Below, piece by piece: positions 41,452-50,912 of a stretch of DNA of 64,000 nt. This DNA comes from an uncultured Eubacteriales bacterium (GTDB taxonomy: Bacteria > Bacillota > Clostridia > Oscillospirales > Acutalibacteraceae): positions 224,800 to 288,799 of the forward strand of contig CAKUFK010000003.1 in NCBI GenBank assembly GCA_934647945.1, written 5' to 3'. The notes under the pieces were generated by a model. The model had not been told where the DNA came from, did not search any database, and was given only the letters and a program-made list of their open reading frames with translations. A program made the position numbers and the translations under genes. How positions within the stretch are numbered: the first letter of the stretch is position 1; each line of letters begins with the position of its first letter.

Positions 41452-41679
41452 ATGAGTCATGAAGACACCTTGATTCTGGAAATCGACGCGGACGTCTATG
41501 CGAAAATCGCCGCCATCGCCGCCCGGGAAGGAACCGATATCGACCGGATGATCCGGGACATGGTGCGGGAGAGCATCGCCGAGGCTGAAGCACAGAAAAG
41601 CCCTGACCGGACGGATACCCCCGGATTCACGCCGGCCTCCCGCCGGCGCCGCGCTCGGGATACCGGGGATTCAGAATGA
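41452..41679 (+). CDS. Small CopG-like protein (75 aa)
   Basis: The N-terminal part reads TLILEIDADVYAKIAAIAAR followed by EGTDIDRMIRDMVRESIAEA, a strand and two helices as in ribbon-helix-helix (CopG/Arc) regulators. The tail is Pro/Arg-rich and disordered (TPASRRRRARDTGDSE). It could be an antitoxin-type regulator but no toxin gene is adjacent. AAAGGCGGG is the ribosome site. The 3' end overlaps the convergent DUF4203 gene by 53 bases. Confidence 0.7.
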   Translation: MSHEDTLILEIDADVYAKIAAIAAREGTDIDRMIRDMVRESIAEAEAQKSPDRTDTPGFTPASRRRRARDTGDSE

Positions 41680-42235
41680 ACTGCGTGATAAGCCCAAGGA
41701 GCGCCGCCGCCGTGCCCACTCCCAGGATGACGGGCAGGGAGGAAACCCCGAACAGGGTCAGCAGCTGCTGAGCGCCCGACAGGCCCCCGCCGATGGCGGT
41801 GGTGCAGATGACAAAGGGGCGTAAAAAGCGCAGGGTGAGGATCCCCGCCGCGATCCCGGCGGCGAGACCGATCAGCAGGCCCAGCCACGACAGCTTGTCC
41901 GGAAACAGGCCCGCGACCGTCGTAAACACGATGAAAAACGCGTAGAGGAAGATGCCGGCATGGTACAGCTTCACCGCTGTCAGCGCCAGCAGGCCCCCTG
42001 CCGCCAGGCCGATGAGGACCACCAGGAGAAGCGTATACCGGTTTGCGGGCAGCAGAAAGGCGCTGAGAAGCGCGCCCGCGCCGAAACCGATGAAAAAGCC
42101 AGCGCAGGCGATCCAGAGCTTGCGGAGCTTATACCCGAAAAAACACTGCATCAGGGAGAAAATCGCACCGAAGCCCAGTGCCAGGATGCCGACCTGGTCG
42201 CGCAGGGTATTGAAAACAGCCTCCGGGTTTCCCAT
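41627..42235 (-). CDS. DUF4203-like multi-pass membrane protein
   Basis: From ATG 42235 (AAAAGGTGAC site) the 202-residue product has about seven hydrophobic helices with many Gly residues, such as LWIACAGFFIGFGAGALLSA and LLVVLIGLAAGGLLALTA. The arrangement fits DUF4203/TM7SF3-like proteins of unknown role. It follows the ABC-F gene by 16 bases and is probably cotranscribed with it. Confidence 0.72.
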   Translation of the reverse strand: MGNPEAVFNTLRDQVGILALGFGAIFSLMQCFFGYKLRKLWIACAGFFIGFGAGALLSAFLLPANRYTLLLVVLIGLAAGGLLALTAVKLYHAGIFLYAFFIVFTTVAGLFPDKLSWLGLLIGLAAGIAAGILTLRFLRPFVICTTAIGGGLSGAQQLLTLFGVSSLPVILGVGTAAALLGLITQFILNPRYPERGAGGRPA

Positions 42236-42251
42236 AGATGTCACCTTTTCT

Positions 42252-44177
42252 TTATCCGGACGCTGCGGCGTCCCAGCGTTCCATCTCTGAAAGGGCGGCT
42301 TCCCATTCCGCCATCTGCTCGTCCAGCCGCCTCTGGGTAGCGTCCAGCTCGGCCGTGACGGCGAGAAGGCGCTCGTAATCGGCAGCGACCTCCGGCTGTT
42401 CAAGCTGTGTGTGGAGGGCCGCGACCGCGGCCTCGAGCGCGGCGACGGCCTCTTCCGCACGGCGCACGCGGGCAGCCGCTTTGCGGCGGAGGGATTCTTG
42501 TTCCTTGCGGAGCTTGTACGTGTTCTCCCTGGCCGGTTTTTCGGCCGGGGCTGTTTCGGTTTGGGCGGGAGGGGCGAACCGCTGTGCATAGTCGTCGTAG
42601 TTGCCGTTGACCGACACGCAGCCCTCCCCGGTCAGGCGGAGGACGCGGGTGGCCATCCGGTTGATGAAATACCGGTCGTGCGAGACGATGAACAGGGTGC
42701 CGTCATACCCGGACAACGCCTCCTCGAGTGCCTCCCTCGACGCGATATCCAGATGGTTGGTGGGTTCGTCGAGAAGCAGAAGGTTGTCCCTTGCCAGCAT
42801 GAGGGTGAGCAGGAGGAGGCGGGCGCGTTCTCCGCCGCTCAGGAGGGCGGCGGGCTTGAATACGTCGTCCCCCCGGAACAAAAAGGCCGCCAGGGCGCAG
42901 CGCAGCTCGGTCCCGGACAGGGACGGATAGGCGTCGGAGAGCTGCTCCAGGGCGGATTTTTTCATGTCCAGGCGCTCCTGTGTCTGGTCATAATATCCAA
43001 TCGTGACCTTGGCGCCCAGACGGACCGTCCCTTTCAGCGGAGCAAGCTGGCCGTTCAGGATGCGCAGCAGAGTGGTCTTGCCGCAGCCGTTGGGACCGAG
43101 GAGGAATACCCGTTCCCCCCGCCGCACCTGAAAAGAGACGTTGTCGAACAGCGGGCGGTTTTCAAACCCCATTTTCAGGGAATCGGTCACGAGCACCTCG
43201 TTGCCGCTCGTCATGGCGGCGGTGAAATCGAAATGGATGGTGTCGGCCTCGGATTCGGGAACCTCGAGCGCCGCCTTCATCCGCTCCAGCCGTTTTTCGC
43301 GGCTTTCGGCCGCCCGGATGGATTTTTCCCGGTTCCATTGCTTGAGCAGGGCGATGTTGTCCTCTAGTTTCCGGATTTCCCGGCTGGCGGTCTTGAAATG
43401 CTTTTCCGCGACCTCCCGGTCCTTGTCCCTGGCGTCGCGATGAGCCGAATAATTGCCGTTCGTCTGATACAGCCGGCCTCCCGACAGTTCGAGGGTGCGG
43501 CCGGTGACCTTGTCGAGGAAATAGCGGTCGTGGGAAATCACCACCACCGCCCCGGGATAGGCGCGCAGGAACTCCTCGAGCCATTCGACCGACGGAATGT
43601 CCAGATGGTTGGTCGGCTCGTCGAGAAGGAGGAGATTGGCGTCCGACAGGAGGAGCCTGGCCATCGCGGCCTTGGAGCGCTGCCCGCCGCTGAGGGAAGA
43701 GACCGGCTGGGACAGGGCCGGTTCGTCGAAGCCCAGGCCGAGCAGGGCGGCCCTGGCACGGCTGAGATAGGTCAGCCCTCCCGCGTCCTCGTACCGTTCC
43801 CGCAGCAGATGCTGCCGCTCGATGAGAGCGTCGTCGCCGCTGTCCGGGCCGGCCAGGCGTTCCGTGATGTCGCGCAGTTCGGCTTCCATCGCCATGACGG
43901 AGGCGAACACGAGCAGCACCTCGTCGAGCAGGGTACGGTCCCCATCCGAACAGGCGTGCTGCTCAAGATAGCCGAGCCGGGTCGATTTCGCCCGGACGAT
44001 ACCGCCGGAGTCGGGGGAAAGCGCACCGGTCAGGATACGGAACAGGGTGGTCTTGCCGCAGCCGTTGGCCCCGACCAGGCCGATCTTGTCCCGGTCCCCG
44101 ATATCAAAGGTCACACCGTCGAACAGACGCTGTTCCCCGAAGTATTTGCCGATGTTTTGTACCGATAATGAGGTCAT
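42252..44177 (-). CDS. ABC-F family ATPase (YdiF/Uup-like)
   Basis: ABC-F proteins bind the ribosome and have two ATPase domains but no membrane domain. In 641 residues it has Walker A GANGCGKTT and signature SLSGGQRSKAAMARLLLSD with LLLLDEPTNHLD in the first half, and GPNGCGKTT, LLSGGERARLLLLT and a second LLLLDEPTNHLD in the second. A linker of charged helices (EDNIALLKQWNREKSIRAA) lies between, and a C-terminal coiled coil (about 550-635) ends the chain. The Uup-like C-terminal coil argues for a housekeeping factor rather than an antibiotic resistance type. Confidence 0.92.
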   Translation of the reverse strand: MTSLSVQNIGKYFGEQRLFDGVTFDIGDRDKIGLVGANGCGKTTLFRILTGALSPDSGGIVRAKSTRLGYLEQHACSDGDRTLLDEVLLVFASVMAMEAELRDITERLAGPDSGDDALIERQHLLRERYEDAGGLTYLSRARAALLGLGFDEPALSQPVSSLSGGQRSKAAMARLLLSDANLLLLDEPTNHLDIPSVEWLEEFLRAYPGAVVVISHDRYFLDKVTGRTLELSGGRLYQTNGNYSAHRDARDKDREVAEKHFKTASREIRKLEDNIALLKQWNREKSIRAAESREKRLERMKAALEVPESEADTIHFDFTAAMTSGNEVLVTDSLKMGFENRPLFDNVSFQVRRGERVFLLGPNGCGKTTLLRILNGQLAPLKGTVRLGAKVTIGYYDQTQERLDMKKSALEQLSDAYPSLSGTELRCALAAFLFRGDDVFKPAALLSGGERARLLLLTLMLARDNLLLLDEPTNHLDIASREALEEALSGYDGTLFIVSHDRYFINRMATRVLRLTGEGCVSVNGNYDDYAQRFAPPAQTETAPAEKPARENTYKLRKEQESLRRKAAARVRRAEEAVAALEAAVAALHTQLEQPEVAADYERLLAVTAELDATQRRLDEQMAEWEAALSEMERWDAAASG

Positions 44178-44255
44178 GTCCTTCGAAATCCTTTAATAAA
44201 ATGATAGGCAATCCGGCGAGGCTCCCCATCCGGGGACAAGGCTAGCGTGCGGCCG

Positions 44256-44588
44256 TCACTCCACATGCTTTAAATCGTCCTTGTCGGTACTTCCGGCAAC
44301 CCCGGCGGCCTGAATCCGCCCACTTTCAGCGGTGTAAATGTAAATGGAGTCGGGTTCGTCGGCATACCGGACATGAACCGTCCATTCCCTACCATGCAAG
44401 ATCGCATTGAGGAAGGAGTGTTTTACATCCAGGCTTTGAATATCCTCCGCGGTGAGCCCTCTCTCTGTCAGGTGGTTCCACATGAGGGACTCCGTTCTTT
44501 GGGTGCCGGCAAACAGATATATCCCGCAAGTCAAGACGAGCACGGCCACGATCCCGCCAAAAATAAGGAGTCCCTTGCGTTGTTTCAT
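44256..44588 (-). CDS. DUF3139 membrane-anchored protein (110 aa)
   Basis: One N-terminal membrane helix (LLIFGGIVAVLVLTCGIYLF) is followed by an extracellular domain with LTERGLTAEDIQSLDVKHSF, LNAILHGREWTVHVRYADEP and a C-terminal SGSTDKDD-like end (AGSTDKDDLKHVE). This matches DUF3139, a family of exported Bacillota proteins without known function. A GGAGGGACC site precedes ATG 44588. Confidence 0.82.
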   Translation of the reverse strand: MKQRKGLLIFGGIVAVLVLTCGIYLFAGTQRTESLMWNHLTERGLTAEDIQSLDVKHSFLNAILHGREWTVHVRYADEPDSIYIYTAESGRIQAAGVAGSTDKDDLKHVE

Positions 44589-44646
44589 ACCGGTCCCTCC
44601 TCTGTTAACGTAAATAAATGAAGCACCCCGGACAATCTTGCCCGAT

Positions 44647-45762
44647 TCATGAATTGCCGTAAAAATACACGAGCAGCGCGATCAGAGCCACCGCTCCCGC
44701 CGCGAGCAGGCAGGCGAGCAGGACCTTGAGCGGGCTGACCGGGGCCTTGCCCGCGACCCTGCCTGTCTCGCCGTTGACCATGAACCGGTAGATTTTCCCG
44801 CGGTAGGTGTAGGAGGACAGCCAGACCGGCAGCAGGATATGCTTGAACCGGACATCCGAAAACCGGTGGTCATACCGCATGCTCCGGTAGTGGTCGTAGC
44901 CGCGGCTTTGCCGGATATGCGATTCCATCCGGTTCTGCATGCCGGGGGAGGCTTCCGCGAAGCCCTCCCCTACCCCCACGTCATACCGTTCGGCGGCAAA
45001 GCCGGCCAGATAGGCGGGGTTGTAGCGGGCGAGTACTTTCATGCTGAACGCGCCGAGGCTGCGGAGCTGGGACAGATCCACCTTGCGGGTGGCGCAGACG
45101 GCCTCATCGTCGAAATGCAGGGTATCGTCGCCCGAAATGGGGAACCAGTCGGTCACGGTGACGGTATAGGTTTCGGTTTTGCCGTTGACACGGCGGGTGC
45201 GCACCTCGGTCCGGTCGCGGCCGCCCTGGCCGGTATAGGAGGTATAAAGATCGGCGTCATAGGTCCAAAAGGGGAGGTAGATCCCCTGCATGCCGCCGGT
45301 TTTATGGGCGGTCTTTTTAAAGGCCCGGGGAGCCCAGAAGCGTTTTTTCGCCCAGGCGCGGAAGCGGTCGAGCGCCATCTTTTCGGCAACCCGGAAGGGC
45401 ATCATGGTTTCGGGCAGGATACCCGCCCCGATGTCACCGACATCCACGACGTATTCACTGCCGCAGAAGGGGCACTGCACCGTCATGGATGAGGAGGGGA
45501 CCACCGTCTCGGCCCCACAGCCCTGGCAGCGGACCGTCCGGGTGCCGACAGCCTCCCAGTCGGGCGCGGTGTAGGAATCGGTTTGCGGGTCATAGAGATA
45601 CTCCGGGGACTCGAGCATGTCGGCGGGGACCGGTTCCCGGTTCCCGCAGTGGATGCAGCACATCGACTGGCTTTCCGGCTCGAAGGTCATCTGGCTGCCG
45701 CAACCCTGGCAGGGAAAGCCCTCCGCCGCGATCCGCCGCGCGTTTTCCTGTGTTTCGGCCAT
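44647..45762 (-). CDS. TFIIB-type zinc-ribbon membrane protein (YdjG-like)
   Basis: Two zinc ribbons start the chain: FPCQGCGSQMTFEP with MCCIHCGNREP, and RCQGCGAETVVPS with QCPFCGSEYV. A middle domain has YLPFWTYDADLYTSYTGQGG, and a single membrane helix lies at the C-end (LKVLLACLLAAGAVALIALL). The 371-residue protein resembles YdjG of Bacillus, whose gene neighbours the SPFH protein YdjI, exactly as here. In Bacillus these take part in recruiting the phage-shock protein PspA to stressed membranes; no PspA gene is in the window. Confidence 0.82.
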   Translation of the reverse strand: MAETQENARRIAAEGFPCQGCGSQMTFEPESQSMCCIHCGNREPVPADMLESPEYLYDPQTDSYTAPDWEAVGTRTVRCQGCGAETVVPSSSMTVQCPFCGSEYVVDVGDIGAGILPETMMPFRVAEKMALDRFRAWAKKRFWAPRAFKKTAHKTGGMQGIYLPFWTYDADLYTSYTGQGGRDRTEVRTRRVNGKTETYTVTVTDWFPISGDDTLHFDDEAVCATRKVDLSQLRSLGAFSMKVLARYNPAYLAGFAAERYDVGVGEGFAEASPGMQNRMESHIRQSRGYDHYRSMRYDHRFSDVRFKHILLPVWLSSYTYRGKIYRFMVNGETGRVAGKAPVSPLKVLLACLLAAGAVALIALLVYFYGNS

Positions 45763-45825
45763 ATGTTTGTCCGCCTCCCGATACCCTCAATTGGGCTCTG
45801 TAATGAATCGCGCGCTTCGCCGCGG

Positions 45826-46947
45826 TTACTCCTGCGCTTCGCCGCAGGAGGGGCAGAATTTTCCTCCGGCCAGGGGTGCGCCGCATTTGGCGCAGGCCAG
45901 CGGCTTTCCGCATGCCGGACAGAATTTGCCGTCGGCGGGCACGGACGCGCCGCAGCCCGGACAGACCCGCCCGGACGGACGGGGATTCTTCCCGCATGCC
46001 GGACAGAATTTGGCACCCGCGGGCACATCGGCGCCGCAGAGGGCGCAGGTGGTGCCCGCCGGAGCGACGGGGGAGGCGGGCGCCGTGTTTGCGTTCATCG
46101 CACTAGCGAACACCTGACCCACCTGAGCGCCGGCTCCCAGGCCGACGCCGATTCCAGCCATGCCGCCGCCCTCGTTCTGAGCGAAATCCCGGATGGCCTC
46201 GGCGGCCTGATAGCGGGTGTAGTCGCCCATGTCGCCGAGCACCCCCATGGTGGTGCGTTTGTCGATGGCCTTTTCGACCTCCTCGGGCAGGGAGATGTTT
46301 TCGATGACCAGGCTCTGCAGGGAGAGGCCGAGGGGCGCGAAGGCGGGTTCCAGCTTCTCTTTCGCGGCGGCGGCGAGCTCGTCATAGCTGTTGACGATGT
46401 CGATGGCCGCGATTCCCGATTCCCCAATGGTGTCGGACAGGCCGGACACCAGGATACGGCGCAGGTATCCGGTGATGTCGGCGGTGGAATAGGACGAAAG
46501 GGTGCCGAAAATCTCCCGCATGAACACCTCGGGCGCGACCACCCGGAAGGCGAACACCCCGAAAGCGGACATCCGGATCATGCCGAATTCCTTATCCCGC
46601 ATGAGGACAGGCTTCTGGGTCCCCCATTTCTGATCGGTGAACAGGCGGGTGCTCACAAAAAACACCTCCGCCTTAAAGGGGGAGTCGAAGCCGTATTTCC
46701 AGCTTTTCAGCTTGGTCATGACCGGCATGTTCTCGGTCGTAAGGGTATAGCGGCCGGGGCCGTAGATGTCGGCGATCACGCCCTCGTTCACAAAGATGGC
46801 GCACTGCCCTTCCCGCACGGTCAGCTGCGCACCCATTTTGATTTCGTGATTGTCGACCGGGAACTGGAACACCATGAGGTCCTTGGAAAAATCCGTCGCT
46901 TCGATCACCTCGATGAATTGTCCCTTGATGAAACCGAACAGGCCCAT
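45826..46947 (-). CDS. SPFH-domain protein with C-terminal zinc ribbons (YdjI-like)
   Basis: The 373-residue product starts MGLFGFIKGQFIEVIEATDF and has a YdjI/virion-core type SPFH domain up to about 280, including GVFAFRVVAPEVFM and SLQSLVIENISLPEEVEKAI. The tail has tandem zinc ribbons: CALCGADVPAGAKFCPACG, CPGCGASVPADGKFCPACGK and CAKCGAPLAGGKFCPSCG. It probably assembles at the membrane as a scaffold. The start is ATG 46947 with AAAGGCGG. It forms an operon with the zinc-ribbon gene 63 bases downstream. A GC-rich hairpin lies in the 5' region at 46982-47011. Confidence 0.87.
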   Translation of the reverse strand: MGLFGFIKGQFIEVIEATDFSKDLMVFQFPVDNHEIKMGAQLTVREGQCAIFVNEGVIADIYGPGRYTLTTENMPVMTKLKSWKYGFDSPFKAEVFFVSTRLFTDQKWGTQKPVLMRDKEFGMIRMSAFGVFAFRVVAPEVFMREIFGTLSSYSTADITGYLRRILVSGLSDTIGESGIAAIDIVNSYDELAAAAKEKLEPAFAPLGLSLQSLVIENISLPEEVEKAIDKRTTMGVLGDMGDYTRYQAAEAIRDFAQNEGGGMAGIGVGLGAGAQVGQVFASAMNANTAPASPVAPAGTTCALCGADVPAGAKFCPACGKNPRPSGRVCPGCGASVPADGKFCPACGKPLACAKCGAPLAGGKFCPSCGEAQE

Positions 46948-47141
46948 AAAAACGCCGCCTTTCTCAATTGGTGAAATGAAACGGCCGCCCTCGTTCATGA
47001 GGGGACGGCCGGAGGCCGGATATGGCCACGCCAGGCTTATTGTACCATACCCGCCTTCCGAAGTAAATGACCGGCTTTCACAATTTGACAGATTATCACA
47101 CGGATTTCCCGGGACAGGGGCTGGCGGGGCAGCCCGGTTTC

Positions 47142-47150
47142 TGTTATACT
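47142..47150 (+). promoter_or_regulatory. Possible extended -10 promoter for the YfhO-like gene
   Basis: TGT-TATACT is an extended -10 sequence 33 bases before the ATG; no good -35 box is seen. Confidence 0.4.
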
Positions 47151-47182
47151 ACAGTTGATTCTATGAGGGAAGAAGGGAAACG

Positions 47183-49828
47183 ATGCAGCATGAAAAGGGC
47201 CGGGCCGCCTTATATACGGCGGGGGCCTTCCTGCTCAGCGGCCTGCTGTGGACCGCCGCGATGGTTTTGTTCGGATTCTATCCTTTCGGGGAATCCTCCA
47301 TCCTTATCACCGACATGGGGTCCCAGTATGTCGAATACTTCGCCGCGTTTACCCGGATGATCCGGGAGGGGGACAGCCTGCTCTTCACCTGGGATTCGGG
47401 GATGGGCATGAATTTTCTGGGGATATGGGCGTATTATCTGTCCAGCCCCTTTACCCCAATCCTGCTGCTGTTTCCGCCCGAACTGCTCACCGAAGGGATC
47501 CTGTGCCTTCTCACCCTCAAGATCGCGGCGTCGGGCGCGGCGATGTCCTTCTATCTTTTCGGGCGTTTCCGGATAAAAGGGGTGTGGAATCTCGGGTTTT
47601 CAGCCGCGTATGCCCTGTCCGCCTACAGCGTGGTATACAGCTTCAACATCATGTGGCTGGACGGTGTGATCCTGCTTCCGCTGGTAATTCTGGCGGCCCG
47701 GCGGGTGTTCGACATGCCCGCCGGTTTTCCCCGTGTCCGGCGCTGCCTGCCCCTCGTGTTGGCTCTGGCGGTGCTGTTTGCCGCGAATTTCTATATCGCG
47801 TATATGGTGGGGGCCTTTTCGTTCCTGGTATATCTCGTCTGGTGCCTCTCGGACAGCGGCGGGGGACGGCGCCTGCTCGGGAGGATGAGCGCCTTTTTCG
47901 GCTGTGCCGCCCTGGCGGCCTGCATCGCCGCCGTGGTGCTGCTGCCCGCCTTCTTTTCCCTGCGGAACGGCTACGAGACGGTCCACGGCCTCAGCCTGAC
48001 CTTCCAGGCGGCGGCTGACCCGCTTGCCCTGCCCGGAAAACTGGCCTACGGTGCTTTCGATTCCGCAACCCACACCGGGAGCCCGAACCTCTACTGCGGT
48101 GTGCTGACGGCCGGCCTGCTGCCGCTTTGGTTCTGCAACCGGGAGATATCCCGGCGGGAAAAAGCCGGCGTGGGGATACTGCTTATCGTGCTGGCCCTAT
48201 CCATGCTGCTGTATGATCTGGACGTGGCTTGGCATGTGTTCCAGCCCCCGACCTGGTTCCCGGCCCGGTACAGCTTTACGGTGGTGTTTCTATTCACGGG
48301 ATGCGCCGCCAGGACGCTGTCGAAGCCGGATGGCCTCCGGCCGTGGACGGCCGCGCTCGGGTTCGCCTGCATGGCGGCGGTGACGGCCCTGCTCTCCTGC
48401 ATTCCGGGCCTCCCCTTTGCCGGGGACGGGGCGGTCAGCGCCCTGCTGCTCACGGGATATGCGCTTTTTGTCTTTGCCTATCTCCAGCTGCGAAAGAAAG
48501 AAGTCCGTTCACGGCTTCGCCGGATGGCGGCCCCCCTGGCGGCGGGGCTGACGGTCCTGCTCCTGTGCGGCGAGCTCACCGGCAGCGCGGTGCGGATGCT
48601 CCGGGGACTGGATGGGGAGTTCGGCTTTCAGGACCGGGAGGACTACGCCGCCTTCCGCCGGCGGGGTGCGGCCCTTCTGGGGGCACTCGATACGGTCGCG
48701 GAGGAGGAGGGCTTTTACCGGGTGGAGAATGCGACCGCCCGCAACTCTAACGACGGGATGTCGGTCGGGTATCACGCGGTCAGCCATTACAGCTCCCTGT
48801 CCAATCAACGGGCCTTCCGGCTGCTGGGAGAGCTGGGAATGACCAATTACGTCAATCACCGGTATCTGCGCTATTACGGGGCTACCTCCGCGCTCGATGC
48901 CATCCTGGGCGTGCGCTATGTTTTCGACACCGAGGAACGCCGGCCCGGCATGGCGGATACCGGCGCCGGATCGGGGGATACCAAGGTATACCGGAACGAA
49001 AACGCGCTGCCCCTGGCTTATTTCGCGGACACCGCCGCCCTGTCGGCACTGCCGGAGGAGGGGTCCCCCTTTACCCGGCAGAACGCCCTGTTCAACCAGC
49101 TTGCGGGGACGGCGGACGTACCATATTTTGAAAGCCTGCCGGTTACCGCCGCCTTCTCCGGCCGGATCTCCGAGGCGGACGGGCGGATGAACCTGGACGG
49201 GACGGGCACCCTGACCTTTACCATCGACAACCCGAAGGAACAGGATGTGCTGCTGTATGTAAAGAACAATCTGTATGAAAATACGGCGGTATACCTCCGG
49301 GGAAAACGTCTCAATGTATACGACGACCGGCTCGTCACCGGCGTCATCGAGCTCGGCCGGCAGCCGGCCGGAAAGGTGGAGGTTTCCTTTTATGTGACGG
49401 GGCAGAGGAAATGGATAGCCGCCCCCCTGGCCGCGGGCTTCGATGAAGAGGCGTTCGAGGCTCTGACGGACGGGCTGAGGCAGGGCGGGGCGGACAGCCT
49501 CACGGTGACGGATACCGCCGTGACCGGCCGGATCGCGGCACCGCGGGACGGGCTGCTCTTCACCACCATTCCGATGGACAGCGGCTGGTCGGCAGAGCTG
49601 GACGGGAAGGCCGTGAAGGCGGAAACCGCTTTCGGTGCGTTTTTAGCAGTACCGGTTACGGCGGGAGAGCATAGTTTCCGGTTGGTATTCCGCCCGAAGG
49701 GGCTGAAGGCCGGGGCGGCCCTCTCCGCAGTGGGGCTGGCGCTTGCCGTCGTGTGGATTGGGATGGATATCCGAAAGCGGCGGCGGGAAACAAGATGGGC
49801 AGGGGAGACGGATGATGGAGAAAAGTGA
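47183..49828 (+). CDS. YfhO family polytopic membrane protein
   Basis: The 881-residue product has about a dozen hydrophobic helices, an N-terminal ILITDMGSQYVEYFAAFTRM and FTWDSGMGMNFLGIWAYYLS (Asp-containing loop typical of GT-C-like YfhO), then a large extracellular C-terminal region with RVENATARNSNDGMSVGYHA and a last membrane helix. YfhO proteins in Bacillus glycosylate lipoteichoic acid; other members have unknown sugars or targets. The start at ATG 47183 has GAAGGGAAA. Its end overlaps the next gene by 14 bases. Confidence 0.9.
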   Translation: MQHEKGRAALYTAGAFLLSGLLWTAAMVLFGFYPFGESSILITDMGSQYVEYFAAFTRMIREGDSLLFTWDSGMGMNFLGIWAYYLSSPFTPILLLFPPELLTEGILCLLTLKIAASGAAMSFYLFGRFRIKGVWNLGFSAAYALSAYSVVYSFNIMWLDGVILLPLVILAARRVFDMPAGFPRVRRCLPLVLALAVLFAANFYIAYMVGAFSFLVYLVWCLSDSGGGRRLLGRMSAFFGCAALAACIAAVVLLPAFFSLRNGYETVHGLSLTFQAAADPLALPGKLAYGAFDSATHTGSPNLYCGVLTAGLLPLWFCNREISRREKAGVGILLIVLALSMLLYDLDVAWHVFQPPTWFPARYSFTVVFLFTGCAARTLSKPDGLRPWTAALGFACMAAVTALLSCIPGLPFAGDGAVSALLLTGYALFVFAYLQLRKKEVRSRLRRMAAPLAAGLTVLLLCGELTGSAVRMLRGLDGEFGFQDREDYAAFRRRGAALLGALDTVAEEEGFYRVENATARNSNDGMSVGYHAVSHYSSLSNQRAFRLLGELGMTNYVNHRYLRYYGATSALDAILGVRYVFDTEERRPGMADTGAGSGDTKVYRNENALPLAYFADTAALSALPEEGSPFTRQNALFNQLAGTADVPYFESLPVTAAFSGRISEADGRMNLDGTGTLTFTIDNPKEQDVLLYVKNNLYENTAVYLRGKRLNVYDDRLVTGVIELGRQPAGKVEVSFYVTGQRKWIAAPLAAGFDEEAFEALTDGLRQGGADSLTVTDTAVTGRIAAPRDGLLFTTIPMDSGWSAELDGKAVKAETAFGAFLAVPVTAGEHSFRLVFRPKGLKAGAALSAVGLALAVVWIGMDIRKRRRETRWAGETDDGEK

Positions 49829-50255
49829 GGGGAAACGGTCTATGTGGCTGGTGTTTGCGGTGCTGTCGGCGGTGTTCGCCGCGCTGACGTCGATTCTCGC
49901 CAAGGTGGGGATCGACAATGTCAATTCCAACCTGGCCACGGCCATCCGCACCCTGGTGGTGCTGGTCATGGCCTGGGTGATGGTTTTTGCCACCGGAGCC
50001 CAGGCGGGGCTGGGACAGATCACCCAGCGCAGCCTGGTTTTTCTGGTGCTTTCGGGGCTGGCGACGGGCGCGTCCTGGCTGTGCTATTACCGCGCCATCC
50101 AGCTCGGCAGCGTGTCCAAGGTGGTGCCCATCGATAAAATGAGCGTGGTCATCACCCTGATCCTCGCCTTCGTTTTTCTGCACGAGGAATTCAGCCTCAA
50201 AATGCTCATCGGCAGCGTGCTCATCACGGCGGGGACCCTCGTCATGGTGCTGTGA
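49815..50255 (+). CDS. EamA/DMT family transporter, half-size
   Basis: The 146-residue protein has one EamA domain of four to five helices (WLVFAVLSAVFAALTSILAK, LSGLATGASWLCYYRAIQLG, and a last LIGSVLITAGTLVMVL). Half-size members act as dimers; related ones export small metabolites or flip lipids. It overlaps the YfhO-like gene and begins at an ATGATG pair (49812 or 49815), so coupling is likely. Pairing with a YfhO-type enzyme is consistent with lipid-carrier flipping, which is inference. Confidence 0.85.
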   Translation: MEKSEGKRSMWLVFAVLSAVFAALTSILAKVGIDNVNSNLATAIRTLVVLVMAWVMVFATGAQAGLGQITQRSLVFLVLSGLATGASWLCYYRAIQLGSVSKVVPIDKMSVVITLILAFVFLHEEFSLKMLIGSVLITAGTLVMVL

Positions 50256-50270
50256 AGGCGTTCCGCCTCG

Positions 50271-50299
50271 TTGCATCGGACGGTGGGGTGTGGTATACT
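50271..50299 (+). promoter_or_regulatory. Promoter for the GNAT gene at 50337
   Basis: TTGCAT (50271-50276) and TATACT (50294-50299) have a 17-base spacer. Confidence 0.7.
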
Positions 50300-50336
50300 G
50301 TACCTATCGATTCTGCTGGAGATAAGGGTGACAGAT

Positions 50337-50846
50337 ATGAGCCGTGAAACGGTCGAATGGGTGCCGGTGTCCGCGCCGGAGCAGGTGCGCGAGGTGGCGG
50401 CGCTGGCCAAAGAGATATGGGGCGAGCATTACAGGGAGCTTCTCACCCCTGGGCAGATCACCTATATGGTGGATCGCTTCCAGTCGGAGGAGGCGATCAC
50501 TCTCCAGCTTTCCGAAGGATATCAGTACCGCCTGATCACTGTCGGAGATGAACCGGCCGGATACGCGGCGTATCGTACGGAGGAGGGACGGCTGTTTTTG
50601 AGCAAGCTGTATGTCCGCAAACGGTTCCGCCGGCGGGGATTGGCACGCCGGACGGTGGACGGGCTGAACCGGCTGTGCCGCGAGCAGGGGCTCGTGGCGC
50701 TGTACCTGACCGTCAACCGGGAAAATGCCGGTTCCATCGCCGCCTATCTCGCCATGGGGTTCCGGAAGGTTCGGGAACAGGTGACCGATATCGGGGAAGG
50801 GTATGTGATGGACGATTTTATTATGGAAAAAGCCGTGGAACGGTAA
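50337..50846 (+). CDS. GNAT family N-acetyltransferase
   Basis: The 169-residue product has the order EIWGEHYRELLTPGQITYMV, GYAAYRTEEGRLFLSKLYVR, the acetyl-CoA loop RFRRRGLARRTVDGLNRL, and YLTVNRENAGSIAAYLAMGF, close to spermidine/diamine-type or protein GNATs. The substrate is not certain. An ATAAGGGTGA site lies before ATG 50337, its own promoter is present and a strong terminator follows. Confidence 0.9.
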   Translation: MSRETVEWVPVSAPEQVREVAALAKEIWGEHYRELLTPGQITYMVDRFQSEEAITLQLSEGYQYRLITVGDEPAGYAAYRTEEGRLFLSKLYVRKRFRRRGLARRTVDGLNRLCREQGLVALYLTVNRENAGSIAAYLAMGFRKVREQVTDIGEGYVMDDFIMEKAVER

Positions 50847-50848
50847 AA

Positions 50849-50890
50849 CACCCCCTCATCCGCCGCTTCGGGCCGATGAGGGGGTTGCTT
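50849..50890 (+). terminator. Terminator after the GNAT gene
   Basis: CCCCCTCATC (50851-50860) pairs with GATGAGGGGG (50875-50884), followed by TTGCTTT. Confidence 0.85.
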
Positions 50891-50912
50891 TAGCGAGGCA
50901 ACCAAGGGCCAC

